From NCBI GenBank assembly GCA_027391075.1, contig DAHYHI010000071.1, forward strand, positions 62,001 through 126,000: a stretch of DNA of 64,000 nt, given 5' to 3'. Numbering within the stretch: position 1 is the stretch's first letter; every line of letters starts with the position of its first letter. The notes below the pieces were generated by a model, which did not search any database, was not told the DNA's origin, and saw only the letters and a list, made by a program, of their open reading frames with translations. Positions 51,979 through 60,081 of this stretch are shown here, piece after piece. This DNA comes from JAJZAM01 sp027391075 (GTDB taxonomy: Bacteria > Actinomycetota > Acidimicrobiia > Acidimicrobiales > Palsa-688). Made by a program: the position numbers and the translations under genes.

Positions 51979-53000
51979 CCCCGGGGCCGGTCGGCGCCGA
52001 TGGCGCCGACCTGGCCGAGGGCTTGACCAAGGTGCTCTCAGAGACGTGGGGCACCGAAGTCGAAGTGGCCAACCTGGCAGCGTCGTCGGCGGGGGCCAGG
52101 CGGCGCAACGTAGCTTTCGACGCGACCCCAAGTGGCCTGCCTGCGGCGGAGCTGGTGGTAACGGTCGTCCCCAGAGGAGCGCTGGGTCTGAACAGCGTCA
52201 CTGCCGAAGCGCAGATGCGCAGGACCGCCCGGGACCACGGGGTCCCCGTCCCCGAGGTAGTCGTGGCGTCCGAGGACGAAAGCACGCTCGGCGGACCCTT
52301 CTTCATCTCCGAGCGGGTGGCCGGCGAGACCGTGCCTCGTAGAGTGCTACGCCTAGTTCACGAGACCGGCATCGGCGAGCTCCTCGCGGGCCAGCTGGGT
52401 ACGGCGCTCGCCCGGCTTCACCGGATCGACCCAGCCGACGCGCCCGACGGGATGCTAGACCCCGGAGCTCGGCCTCCGAGCGAAGCGGCGCTGGAGGACC
52501 TCGAGACCTCGATGCGCGAACTTGGGGTTCTCGACCGCCCGGCTCTTGCCCTGGGCATGAGGTGGCTGGAGCGGCGGCTGCCCGGCACGCCCGATCGCCT
52601 GTCGGTGGTGCACACCGACGTCCGCAACGGCAACCTTATCGTCGGAGCGGACGGTCTTCGTGCCGTGCTGGACTGGGAAGGCGCCCGAAGGCACGGCGAC
52701 CCGATGGAGGACCTGGCGTGGCCGGCGTTGCGAATGTGGCGTTTCCGGGAGGACCGTTTCGAAGTCGGCGGTTTCGCTGCGAGGGAACCCCTCGTCGACG
52801 CCTACCTTGCGGCCGGCGGAGACTTCGACGAGGAGCGAATGGAGTGGTGGAAGGTGCTCGGCACCCTGCGATGGGCGGTCGGGCTCTACGCGCAGGCGTC
52901 CGCTCACCTTTCGGGGACTTTCCCGTCGATCATCATGGCCGCCAGCGGGAGACGTGTCGCCGAGATGGAATGGGACCTTCTGATGCTCATCCGCCCCTGA
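51975..53000 (+). CDS. APH-fold phosphotransferase, LvaA/ACAD10-11 kinase-like
   Basis: A 341-residue kinase-fold protein. The catalytic loop is VVHTDVRNGNLIV (the family's HGDxRxxN with Thr for Gly), and the metal-binding segment is VLDWEGARRHGDPMEDLAW. Family members of this branch phosphorylate the 4-hydroxyl of 4-hydroxyacyl-CoA in levulinate breakdown and in mammalian ACAD10/11, rather than antibiotics. GTG at 51975 is coupled to the DUF6285 gene. Convergent with an acyl-CoA dehydrogenase. Confidence 0.87.
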   Translation: MTPGPVGADGADLAEGLTKVLSETWGTEVEVANLAASSAGARRRNVAFDATPSGLPAAELVVTVVPRGALGLNSVTAEAQMRRTARDHGVPVPEVVVASEDESTLGGPFFISERVAGETVPRRVLRLVHETGIGELLAGQLGTALARLHRIDPADAPDGMLDPGARPPSEAALEDLETSMRELGVLDRPALALGMRWLERRLPGTPDRLSVVHTDVRNGNLIVGADGLRAVLDWEGARRHGDPMEDLAWPALRMWRFREDRFEVGGFAAREPLVDAYLAAGGDFDEERMEWWKVLGTLRWAVGLYAQASAHLSGTFPSIIMAASGRRVAEMEWDLLMLIRP

Positions 53001-53051
53001 GCGCCCTGGCGGCTGGGAGCCTGCCTACCCGCCGGCCTCCTCCGGGGGCGT

Positions 53052-54320
53052 TCAGGCGTCGACTCCTTTGGGAGCCCGCTGGGACATGAAGCCGAACATG
53101 TAGCCCGCCACCCTGCGCATCTGGATCTCCTCTGAGCCTTCCGTTATGCGGTAGCGGCGGTGGTGGCGGTAGATGTGCTCGAAGGGCTGGTGGCGGGAGT
53201 AGCCGAGGCCGCCGTATACCTGCATCGCCCGGTCGGCGGCTTCGCAGCACAGACGGTTGGCCCAGTAGTTGCACATCGAAACCTGCTCCGAGGCGCTGAA
53301 CGCTCCGTCTCGATCCATCAGCCAGGCAGTCTTGTAGATGAACACCTTCAGCATCTCGCACTGGGTTCGTAGCTCGACCAACGGGAACTGGATCGCCTGG
53401 TTGGTGGCGAGCGGCTTTCCGAAAGGAGCTCGTTGGCGGGCGTACTCGACGGCCTTGTCCACGCAGAACTCCGCCGCACCCAGACTGGACGCGGCCTGGC
53501 GGATCCTGTTCTCGTTGAAAAAGTGCTGAGTGACCGCCAGGCCCCTTCCCTCCTCGCCGAAGACCGCGTCCGCGGGGACCCTGACCCCGGTCAGCTTCAC
53601 GTGAGCATGATCGGTGGGCATGTTGAAAGTCCACAGGTACTCGACGACCTCGAAGCCCGGGCTGTCCGTCGGCACCATGAAAGCGGTGATGCCCCTAGCG
53701 TCGCCCGGTTCGCCGGACGTCCGGGCGAAAACCAGGTCGGCGGCGGCGGTGTGGATGCCCGTGTTCCACGTTTTCTCACCGTCGATGACCCACTCGTCGC
53801 CGTCCCGACGGGCTTTGGTCTCCATGTGGGTGGCGTCCGAACCGTGCGCTGGCTCCGTGATCCCGAAGGCGAAGTGCCTGCGGCCAAGCGCCAAGTCGTC
53901 GACCCACTGGGTTTTCTGCTCCTCGCTGCCGTAGTGGATCATGAGCACAAGTCCGACGTTGTTCCCCACGATCGAATGCTCGTTCTGCAAGTCGTTGTGC
54001 AGTCCCAGCCCTTTGCGGGCCAGATGCTCGCGTATGACAGCCATCCCCAGGTTGGTGCCGTCCCTACCGCCGAAAGCTTTCGGGAACGGATATCGGTAGT
54101 GCCCGGCCGCGTCGGCGCGCCGGCGGGCCTCGCCGAGGAGCTCTTCCCACTCCCGACGGGGAAGGCCACCCCGGTCGAAGTCGGTGCGTGCCCACTCCCT
54201 ACGATGGTCGAAGAAGCGGATGTTGTCGTCGGCCTCCTCCAGCGGCTTTATCTCCTCGTCGATGAAACGGTCGAGCTCGCCGAGATACGAGACGAGATCC
54301 TCGGGAATGTCGAAGTCCAC
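53052..54320 (-). CDS. Acyl-CoA dehydrogenase
   Basis: About 422 residues. AFGITEPAHGSDATHMET and WVIDGEKTWNTG are the flavin-domain motifs; YGGLGYSRHQPFEHIYR and the C-terminal ITEGSEEIQMRRV contain the catalytic Glu. GTG at 54320 preceded by AGGAAGG was chosen over ATG at 54365. Convergent with the kinase gene; substrate unknown. Confidence 0.9.
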   Translation of the reverse strand: MDFDIPEDLVSYLGELDRFIDEEIKPLEEADDNIRFFDHRREWARTDFDRGGLPRREWEELLGEARRRADAAGHYRYPFPKAFGGRDGTNLGMAVIREHLARKGLGLHNDLQNEHSIVGNNVGLVLMIHYGSEEQKTQWVDDLALGRRHFAFGITEPAHGSDATHMETKARRDGDEWVIDGEKTWNTGIHTAAADLVFARTSGEPGDARGITAFMVPTDSPGFEVVEYLWTFNMPTDHAHVKLTGVRVPADAVFGEEGRGLAVTQHFFNENRIRQAASSLGAAEFCVDKAVEYARQRAPFGKPLATNQAIQFPLVELRTQCEMLKVFIYKTAWLMDRDGAFSASEQVSMCNYWANRLCCEAADRAMQVYGGLGYSRHQPFEHIYRHHRRYRITEGSEEIQMRRVAGYMFGFMSQRAPKGVDA

Positions 54321-54396
54321 TGCAGCTACCTTCCTCCCTTTAGAGCGCTGCCCGGCGTCGCGCAAAGCGACCCGGGCCGTGCAAACTCGGAACTGG

Positions 54397-55341
54397 TCAC
54401 CAGCCGTCGCCTAGGACGGCCGCTACCGCAGAGACGGCCTGGCCGGGCCGTTCCAGGCGGGCTAGTAGGCCGCCCCCTGCCTCGGCGAGCTTCTCGCAGG
54501 CCGATGCCGACTCGTCGTCGCCTGGCAGTGCCAGCACGTGCAGCCTGGCTCCGCATGACCGGGCTGACTCCGCGGCTACCGCTGGGTCTCCGCCCTCGTT
54601 GGCAATCCCGTCGGTGATCACGATCACATCCTTACGCGCAGTTCTGCCAGACGCCAGCTCTGCCAAGCCGGCGGTTATACCGCCCGCCAAGTCGGTCGTG
54701 TCCCCGCTGCGCAACGCTAGGAGACGTTCGATCACCGTAGCTGGCGGCGAAACTTCGCCCAGGTGGCGGAGCACCAGAACTTTCGACCAGAAGGCCACGA
54801 CAGCTAACTCGTCGGCGGTGTCGAGGCGCCCGGCGAGGGCCGCCGCCGTGACGACCGCTGTCTCTAAGGGGCGTCCGGCGACGGATCCCGATGCGTCTAC
54901 TACGACGACCACGGACCGTCCCGGGCGCAGCCATCCCCTCCAACGCAGGTCGTCCTCAGTGAGGGTGTCCCTGTCAACCAGCCTCTCAAGCGTCGCGTCG
55001 ATGTCCAAGTCGACGCCGTGTTTGCGCAGAGTTCCGATCCTTGCGCTGCCGCCCGGCCTGGAGGGCCCCGGTGTCCTCGTCGCTGGTATAAGCAGCGACG
55101 CTGCCAACTGGCGGGCTCGTGACCTCAAGGCGGGGTCGGTTGCCCTGGCGAGGTCTCCGAGCAGAGAGACACCTTCGTCGAGGTCGCCGGCCAGTGTCTC
55201 CTCCATCGCCTGCTCGTCCAGGCTGCCGACCTGGGGGGAGACATTCTCGAGCGCTGCGTGACGGCGAGCGATGCTCGACCTTGCCTCGGTGCGACGATCC
55301 TGCCCGCGCAGGAACTCCTCGACGTCGCCCGGGTCGCTCAG
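54397..55341 (-). CDS. VWA-domain protein of a MoxR system (CTG start proposed)
   Basis: About 314 residues. A helical N-terminal region (residues 1-130) leads to a von Willebrand A domain with the MIDAS motif VVVVDASGSVAG, a Thr at DTTDLAGGI and VIVITDGIANEGG. MoxR ATPases work with such proteins in protein maturation or metal insertion. No ATG, GTG or TTG lies near the junction with moxR; CTG at 55341 overlaps the moxR stop (CTGA). The next in-frame ATG would remove about 45 residues. Confidence 0.83.
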   Translation of the reverse strand: MSDPGDVEEFLRGQDRRTEARSSIARRHAALENVSPQVGSLDEQAMEETLAGDLDEGVSLLGDLARATDPALRSRARQLAASLLIPATRTPGPSRPGGSARIGTLRKHGVDLDIDATLERLVDRDTLTEDDLRWRGWLRPGRSVVVVVDASGSVAGRPLETAVVTAAALAGRLDTADELAVVAFWSKVLVLRHLGEVSPPATVIERLLALRSGDTTDLAGGITAGLAELASGRTARKDVIVITDGIANEGGDPAVAAESARSCGARLHVLALPGDDESASACEKLAEAGGGLLARLERPGQAVSAVAAVLGDGW

Positions 55342-56285
55342 GACGAGTGGCCGCCGGCCCGGTCGCCGCTCGGGCGGCCCGGGCCTGGCGCTTTTCCCTC
55401 TTGGGGGTCCGCCTCGTCGAAAGCCTCCGTGGCATCCCAGATCTCGGCGACAATCGCCTCGACTGCCCGTGCAACACCCTCTCGTCTCGTCACCCGGCCC
55501 GACAGTGAAGCCACGGCCGCGTCCCTGCCCGCCTCGGCAAGCGTCACCCCCCTGAGAGCGGCGAGCTCTCGGGCGACAGCGACGATATCGATGGCGCCGC
55601 GCACGGATGAACCGATGCGCAGGTCGGGGTGCTCTCGCGTCCGGCGTACAGCGTCGACTGCCCGTCCCACCAGCGGTGAAGCCCCGGCCGTGCGCCGCTC
55701 TACCACTTCGCGCTCCTCGGCTGCAGACTGGTAGCCGACCGCTATGCGGCAGGTCCTGTCGTATAGCGCGGGTGTTATACGGCCCGTGCCTACAGCGTCG
55801 AAAGGGTTCATGGCGGCGACGAGACGGAACGTCGGCCCCGCTGCGACCTCGCCGAAGCGGGCCACGTGGACGCTGCGTTCGGACAGCACGCCGAGGAGAA
55901 CATTGAGGCTCTCCTCGGGCACCCTGTTGAGCTCCTCTACGTAGAGTAGGCACCCGTCTCTCATCGCCTCGATCAGAGGTCCGGCGACGAAAGTGTCAGG
56001 CCGGTAGCCGTCGGTGAGGACCCGCGCGGGGTCGTGGTGGCCGACCAGGCGAGATGGGGTCAACTCGGCGTTGCCCTCCACCAGCACCAGGCCGACACCG
56101 GCACCTCTTGCCAGCGCGCGTAGCAGTGTCGTCTTGCCCGTGCCCGGGGGACCTTCGAGGAGTATGTTGCGGCCTGCCGCTAACGCGGCGGCCAGGAGCT
56201 CGATGTCATTTCGACGGCCGACCAGCTCGCCTGCAGCGGCTGCCGCCATGGCCGCCGCCGGCAGCGGGCCGATCGTTGGGGTCAA
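55338..56285 (-). CDS. MoxR-family AAA+ ATPase
   Basis: A 315-residue AAA+ ATPase. Walker A GPPGTGKTT at about residues 40-48, Walker B LLYVEELNRVP, sensor 1 LVAAMNPFD, then an arginine-finger and lid region. MoxR proteins act as chaperones with VWA partners. It overlaps the preceding alcohol dehydrogenase by 4 bp and the VWA gene follows directly, forming a three-gene operon. Confidence 0.92.
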   Translation of the reverse strand: MTPTIGPLPAAAMAAAAAGELVGRRNDIELLAAALAAGRNILLEGPPGTGKTTLLRALARGAGVGLVLVEGNAELTPSRLVGHHDPARVLTDGYRPDTFVAGPLIEAMRDGCLLYVEELNRVPEESLNVLLGVLSERSVHVARFGEVAAGPTFRLVAAMNPFDAVGTGRITPALYDRTCRIAVGYQSAAEEREVVERRTAGASPLVGRAVDAVRRTREHPDLRIGSSVRGAIDIVAVARELAALRGVTLAEAGRDAAVASLSGRVTRREGVARAVEAIVAEIWDATEAFDEADPQEGKAPGPGRPSGDRAGGHSS

Positions 56286-57403
56286 TCGAAGAGGATGACG
56301 CCGCGGATGTTCTTGCCGGCGTGCATGTCACGGTAGCCTTGGGCGATATCGTCGAGGCTGTAAGTGCTGGTGACGAGATCGTCGAGGTTGATCTTCCCGT
56401 CCCGGTACATTTGCGCTTGGCGAAGGATGTCGGAGCTCGGGCTAGAGGCCCCGAACAGCGAACCTTGGATCCTCTTCTGGAACAGGGTCAGTTCAGCCAG
56501 GGATACGGGCAACCCCACCTCGGCCATGTTGCCGAGCCCGGTGACCACCACCGTGCCGGCCTTTCGGATAGCCGAGAATGCCTGCCCGACGTGCTCGCCT
56601 TTCACCACGCCGATAGTGACAATGCAGCTGTCCGCTCCTTGCCCGTTCGTGACGCTCTTGGCCAAGGCGTCGGCCTCGGCGATGTCAGCGAATGCGTGGG
56701 TGGCTCCGAGCTGCAGGGCTTTCTCCCGTTTCATCGCTACGGGGTCGACGGCTATGACGTTCGACGCCCCGGCGTGAGCCGCCCCCTGTACTGCGTTGAT
56801 GCCGATGCCACCGATGCCCATGATGATCACGGTGTCACCAGGTCGCACCTGGGCGGAGTTGACCGCCGAACCCCAACCGGTTCCGACGCCGCAGCCGAGA
56901 AGGCAAACCTTGTCCAGGGGAAGGTCCTTTTCTATCTTCACCGCCGACGCGATATTGACCACCGTGTGCTCGGCGAAGGTTGAGATACCGCACATCTGGC
57001 CTACCGGCTGCCCGTCGACGGTGTGCATGCGGTAGCTGGTCGGGTCGTCAGGTCGCGCCCCGGTTAGCAGCGTCGCTCCCAGGTCGCAGAGGTTCTGCAT
57101 GCCAGACGCACACCAACGGCACCGGCCGCAGCCCGGCAGGAAAGAGAAGATCACGTGGTCGCCGACCTCGAAACCCGCCGTGCCGGGGCCGACCTTCTCC
57201 ACGACGCCTGACCCTTCGTGGCCTCCGCAGAACGGGTACAGCGCTGCCGGCATGTCACCGGTCGCGAGATGGTCGTCGGAGTGACACAGTCCCGAAGCCG
57301 CCATCTTCACCATCAACTCGCCCTGGCGTGGCTCGTCGAGTTCGAGGTCGATCACCTCGTACTCCCCCGGCGACTTGGTTATGACCGCACCGCGTGTACG
57401 CAT
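56282..57403 (-). CDS. NDMA-dependent (mycofactocin-type) alcohol dehydrogenase
   Basis: A 373-residue zinc-dependent MDR alcohol dehydrogenase. Catalytic zinc ligands in GLCHSDDH and CGGHEGSGVV, structural zinc cysteines in GCGRCRWCASGMQNLC, and the GIGGIGINAVQGA nucleotide site. The pattern matches the actinobacterial family whose NAD(H) is tightly bound and re-oxidised by mycofactocin or artificially by NDMA. First gene of the ADH-moxR-VWA operon. Confidence 0.9.
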   Translation of the reverse strand: MRTRGAVITKSPGEYEVIDLELDEPRQGELMVKMAASGLCHSDDHLATGDMPAALYPFCGGHEGSGVVEKVGPGTAGFEVGDHVIFSFLPGCGRCRWCASGMQNLCDLGATLLTGARPDDPTSYRMHTVDGQPVGQMCGISTFAEHTVVNIASAVKIEKDLPLDKVCLLGCGVGTGWGSAVNSAQVRPGDTVIIMGIGGIGINAVQGAAHAGASNVIAVDPVAMKREKALQLGATHAFADIAEADALAKSVTNGQGADSCIVTIGVVKGEHVGQAFSAIRKAGTVVVTGLGNMAEVGLPVSLAELTLFQKRIQGSLFGASSPSSDILRQAQMYRDGKINLDDLVTSTYSLDDIAQGYRDMHAGKNIRGVILFD

Positions 57404-57525
57404 TCGCTATCCCCCTTGGTCTAGGAAGTCTTTTTCGGAATGTTAACCCGTGGACCATCCCTACGCGCCAACCCGGGACCAGCGCAGGGTCGGATTGTGC
57501 CGGGGGATGGCTAACTTGGCGTGTT

Positions 57526-59208
57526 GTGCTCTTCGCGACCGATGTCACCGTCACCCGCGGATCGCGTTGTCTTTTGGACACGGTGTCGCTTGCAGTGCAC
57601 CCCGGTTCTCGTGTGGGGGTCACGGGTCCCAACGGCGTGGGCAAGTCGACACTCCTGCGGGTGCTCGCCGGGGAGCTAGCGGCGGACTCGGGCCGGATCG
57701 AGCGCAGGCCCGCCAATCTGCGAGTAGCCCTGTTCCGCCAAGAGAGCGATGCCAGACGAGGCGAGACGCTCCTCGAGTACCTCAGCCGGCGCAGCGGCAT
57801 GAAGGAGGCAGAGGACTCCTTAGATGCCGAGACCGAACGTCTGAGCACCGACCCGTCGGCCTTGGACGACTACAGCGAAGCCCTGGAGCGTTTCTTGGCG
57901 CTGGGCGGTGACGACTTCGTCGCTCGCGCTGGCACAGTAGCTGCGAGCGTCGGACTCGCTCCCGGCTGTCTGAGCGAGGCGGTCGAGTCGATGTCTGGGG
58001 GCCAGTCCGCCCGAGCCCGGCTCGTGTCGGTCATGTTGAGCCGAGCGGACGTCCTTCTGCTGGACGAGCCGACCAACGACTTGGACTTCTCCGGTCTGTC
58101 GCTTCTGGAGGCGACCCTGGCTGCATTCCCGGGAGCGGTGGTGATGGTCTCCCACGACCGGGCTTTCCTAGACGTAGCCGCCACAGCAATCTTCGACCTC
58201 GACGGCCACAGCCACAGGGCGTCGCTTTACGCAGGAGCGTGGAGCGAGTTCGTGGAGCGGCGAGCCCTTGCCCAAAGTCACGCCAGCGCTGCCTACCAGT
58301 CGTGGAAGGCCGAGCGGGACCGTCTGAAGGCACGGGTCCGAGCGCAGAGAGCCTGGTCTGAGGAGGGTGTCAGGCGGGCCAGGACCAAACCGGCTGACAA
58401 CGACAAGATCCGCCGCTCCACGACGCGTGACCGCACGGAGAAGCAAGCGTCGAAAGTCAGGATCTCAGAGAAGGCCCTCGCCAGGCTCGGGGAGGTGGAC
58501 AAACCGTGGGAAGGTTGGAAGCTTCATCTCGACCTTGCTCACGCTGGGCGCAGCGGGGACGTGGTCGTGCGCCTGTCCGGCGCCGTCGTCGCGAACGGGC
58601 CTTGGCGGCTCGGGCCGGTGGACTTAGAGGTCAACTGGGCGGACCGGGTGGTGATCACAGGACCTAACGGCGGAGGGAAGTCGACTCTGTTACGGGCGCT
58701 TACTGGAGGCCAAGCCCTCGACGAGGGGCTTAGATGGGTCGGCCCGTCGGTGAGGTTCGGACAGCTCGACCAGGCCAGAGCCGGTTTTGCCTCCGACATG
58801 AGCCTGGTCGACTCGCTGGTGGGTACGGGCGGGGCGACCCTTGAGGAGGTCCGCTCGACGCTCGCCAAGTTCGACCTCGAAGCGAGCCACGTCACTCGCC
58901 CTTACGGCCGGCTGTCACCCGGGGAGCGAACCCGCGCGGCTCTAGCCCGTCTCAGCCTCGCCCGGACGAACTGCCTCGTGCTTGACGAGCCGACGAACCA
59001 TCTGGACCTTCCGGCGATAGAGCAGCTCGAAGAAGCGCTCGAATCTTTCGAAGGTACCCTCCTCGTAGTAACCCACGACCGCTGGATGCTCCAAGCTTTG
59101 CGCTTCGACCGCCACCTCGAAGTGGAGGGAGGCACCGTCACCGAAAAACAAGCTGAGGATTTTGGAGTGGGCCCGCTGGGGATCGAACCCAGGACCAAGG
59201 GATTATGA
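57526..59208 (+). CDS. ABC-F family ATPase
   Basis: About 560 residues with two ATP-binding cassettes and no membrane domain. Walker A motifs are GPNGVGKSTLL and GPNGGGKSTLL; signatures are MSGGQSARA and LSPGERTRA; Walker B LLLDEPTNDLD and LVLDEPTNHLD; an Arg/Lys-rich linker of about 80 residues joins them. ABC-F proteins act on the ribosome, in translation rescue or antibiotic protection. The last 14 codons lie inside an antisense tRNA gene. GTG at 57526 is the likely start, without an obvious ribosome-binding site. Confidence 0.9.
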   Translation: MLFATDVTVTRGSRCLLDTVSLAVHPGSRVGVTGPNGVGKSTLLRVLAGELAADSGRIERRPANLRVALFRQESDARRGETLLEYLSRRSGMKEAEDSLDAETERLSTDPSALDDYSEALERFLALGGDDFVARAGTVAASVGLAPGCLSEAVESMSGGQSARARLVSVMLSRADVLLLDEPTNDLDFSGLSLLEATLAAFPGAVVMVSHDRAFLDVAATAIFDLDGHSHRASLYAGAWSEFVERRALAQSHASAAYQSWKAERDRLKARVRAQRAWSEEGVRRARTKPADNDKIRRSTTRDRTEKQASKVRISEKALARLGEVDKPWEGWKLHLDLAHAGRSGDVVVRLSGAVVANGPWRLGPVDLEVNWADRVVITGPNGGGKSTLLRALTGGQALDEGLRWVGPSVRFGQLDQARAGFASDMSLVDSLVGTGGATLEEVRSTLAKFDLEASHVTRPYGRLSPGERTRAALARLSLARTNCLVLDEPTNHLDLPAIEQLEEALESFEGTLLVVTHDRWMLQALRFDRHLEVEGGTVTEKQAEDFGVGPLGIEPRTKGL

Positions 59209-59240
59209 GTCCCCTGCTCTGACCGCTGAGCTACGGGCCC
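59168..59240 (-). tRNA. tRNA with CAU anticodon (Met elongator or Ile2)
   Basis: Reverse strand gives GGGCCCG/CGGGCCC acceptor stem, D arm, anticodon loop CTCATAA (CAU), and a T arm with TTCGATC. CCA is not encoded. The anticodon fits elongator tRNA-Met or the lysidine-modified tRNA-Ile2; the short D loop and TTGGTC variable region resemble Ile2 genes, but I cannot decide. It overlaps the 3' end of the ABC-F gene. Confidence 0.93.
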
Positions 59241-59355
59241 GCTGCAATCCTGCTCAGAGCAGAAACCGCCTCCCCACCTTAATGGAACTCAGTAAGTGCC
59301 CACTGCAAAACGACGACCAGCAGACTCACGCGTTATCACGCTATATTAGAGTCCA

Positions 59356-60054
59356 TTGCAGGTGACAGGCATACCATCTCCGGCCCCGAGGCAGCGACGG
59401 CACTCCGATCTGGTGGCGGAAGACCTGCTAGACGCCGCTCTGCTTGAGTTCGCAGCCCACGGCTTCGAGGGAACTTCGACCCGCCAGATCGCAAAAAGAG
59501 CAGGCTGGCACCAGCCGCAGATCAACTACCACTTCGCGTCCAAGGAAGCTCTCTGGCAGGCGGCCGTCGACAAGCTCTTCGCCGAGCTGGCATCTACGAC
59601 AGCGGACCTCTTCAGCGGGCCACCGTCAGACCTCGCCGGGGCCTTCGCCGAGGGCATCCGCCGCTTCGTGGCGTTCTCTGCAAAGCGCCCGGAGCTCTTT
59701 CGGATCATGAGCCTTGAGTCGACCGCCGACTCCGAACGCCTCGACTGGATCGCCGAACGCCACATCCGGCCGCGTTTCGAAATAATCCGTGACGCGTGGG
59801 AGCGCCTTAGGGCAACAGGGGTTGGTGCCGCCATCGACGGGGTCACCGCCTATCAGCTGATCGTCGGTTTCGGCTCCTTCCCTTTCGCGAACTCCCCCGC
59901 TGTCCGCCGTCTCACGTCGCTCGATATGGCGAATCCTGCGGCGGTGTCCGACCACGCCGATGCGCTGATAGCTCTGCTACTGCCAGGGCGCCGGGATCTG
60001 CCGGGAGCACGAGCCCGCCGGAGCGAGCCCGGCGGCACGGACCAGATAGCCTAA
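59356..60054 (+). CDS. TetR-family transcriptional regulator
   Basis: A 232-residue repressor. The helix-turn-helix lies at about residues 20-65: LLEFAAHGFEGTSTRQIAKRAG then INYHFASKEALW. A helical ligand-binding domain follows. TTG at 59356 or GTG at 59362. The tRNA lies upstream on the other strand and a patatin gene is convergent, so the target is not evident. Confidence 0.9.
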   Translation: MQVTGIPSPAPRQRRHSDLVAEDLLDAALLEFAAHGFEGTSTRQIAKRAGWHQPQINYHFASKEALWQAAVDKLFAELASTTADLFSGPPSDLAGAFAEGIRRFVAFSAKRPELFRIMSLESTADSERLDWIAERHIRPRFEIIRDAWERLRATGVGAAIDGVTAYQLIVGFGSFPFANSPAVRRLTSLDMANPAAVSDHADALIALLLPGRRDLPGARARRSEPGGTDQIA

Positions 60055-60081
60055 GCGAGCAGCTCCGGCGACGATCATGGG

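Noticed and set aside
51975..53000. Aminoglycoside resistance by the APH-fold kinase
   Set aside because: Neighbouring DUF6285 gene and sequence branch point to acyl-CoA metabolism, not drug phosphorylation.
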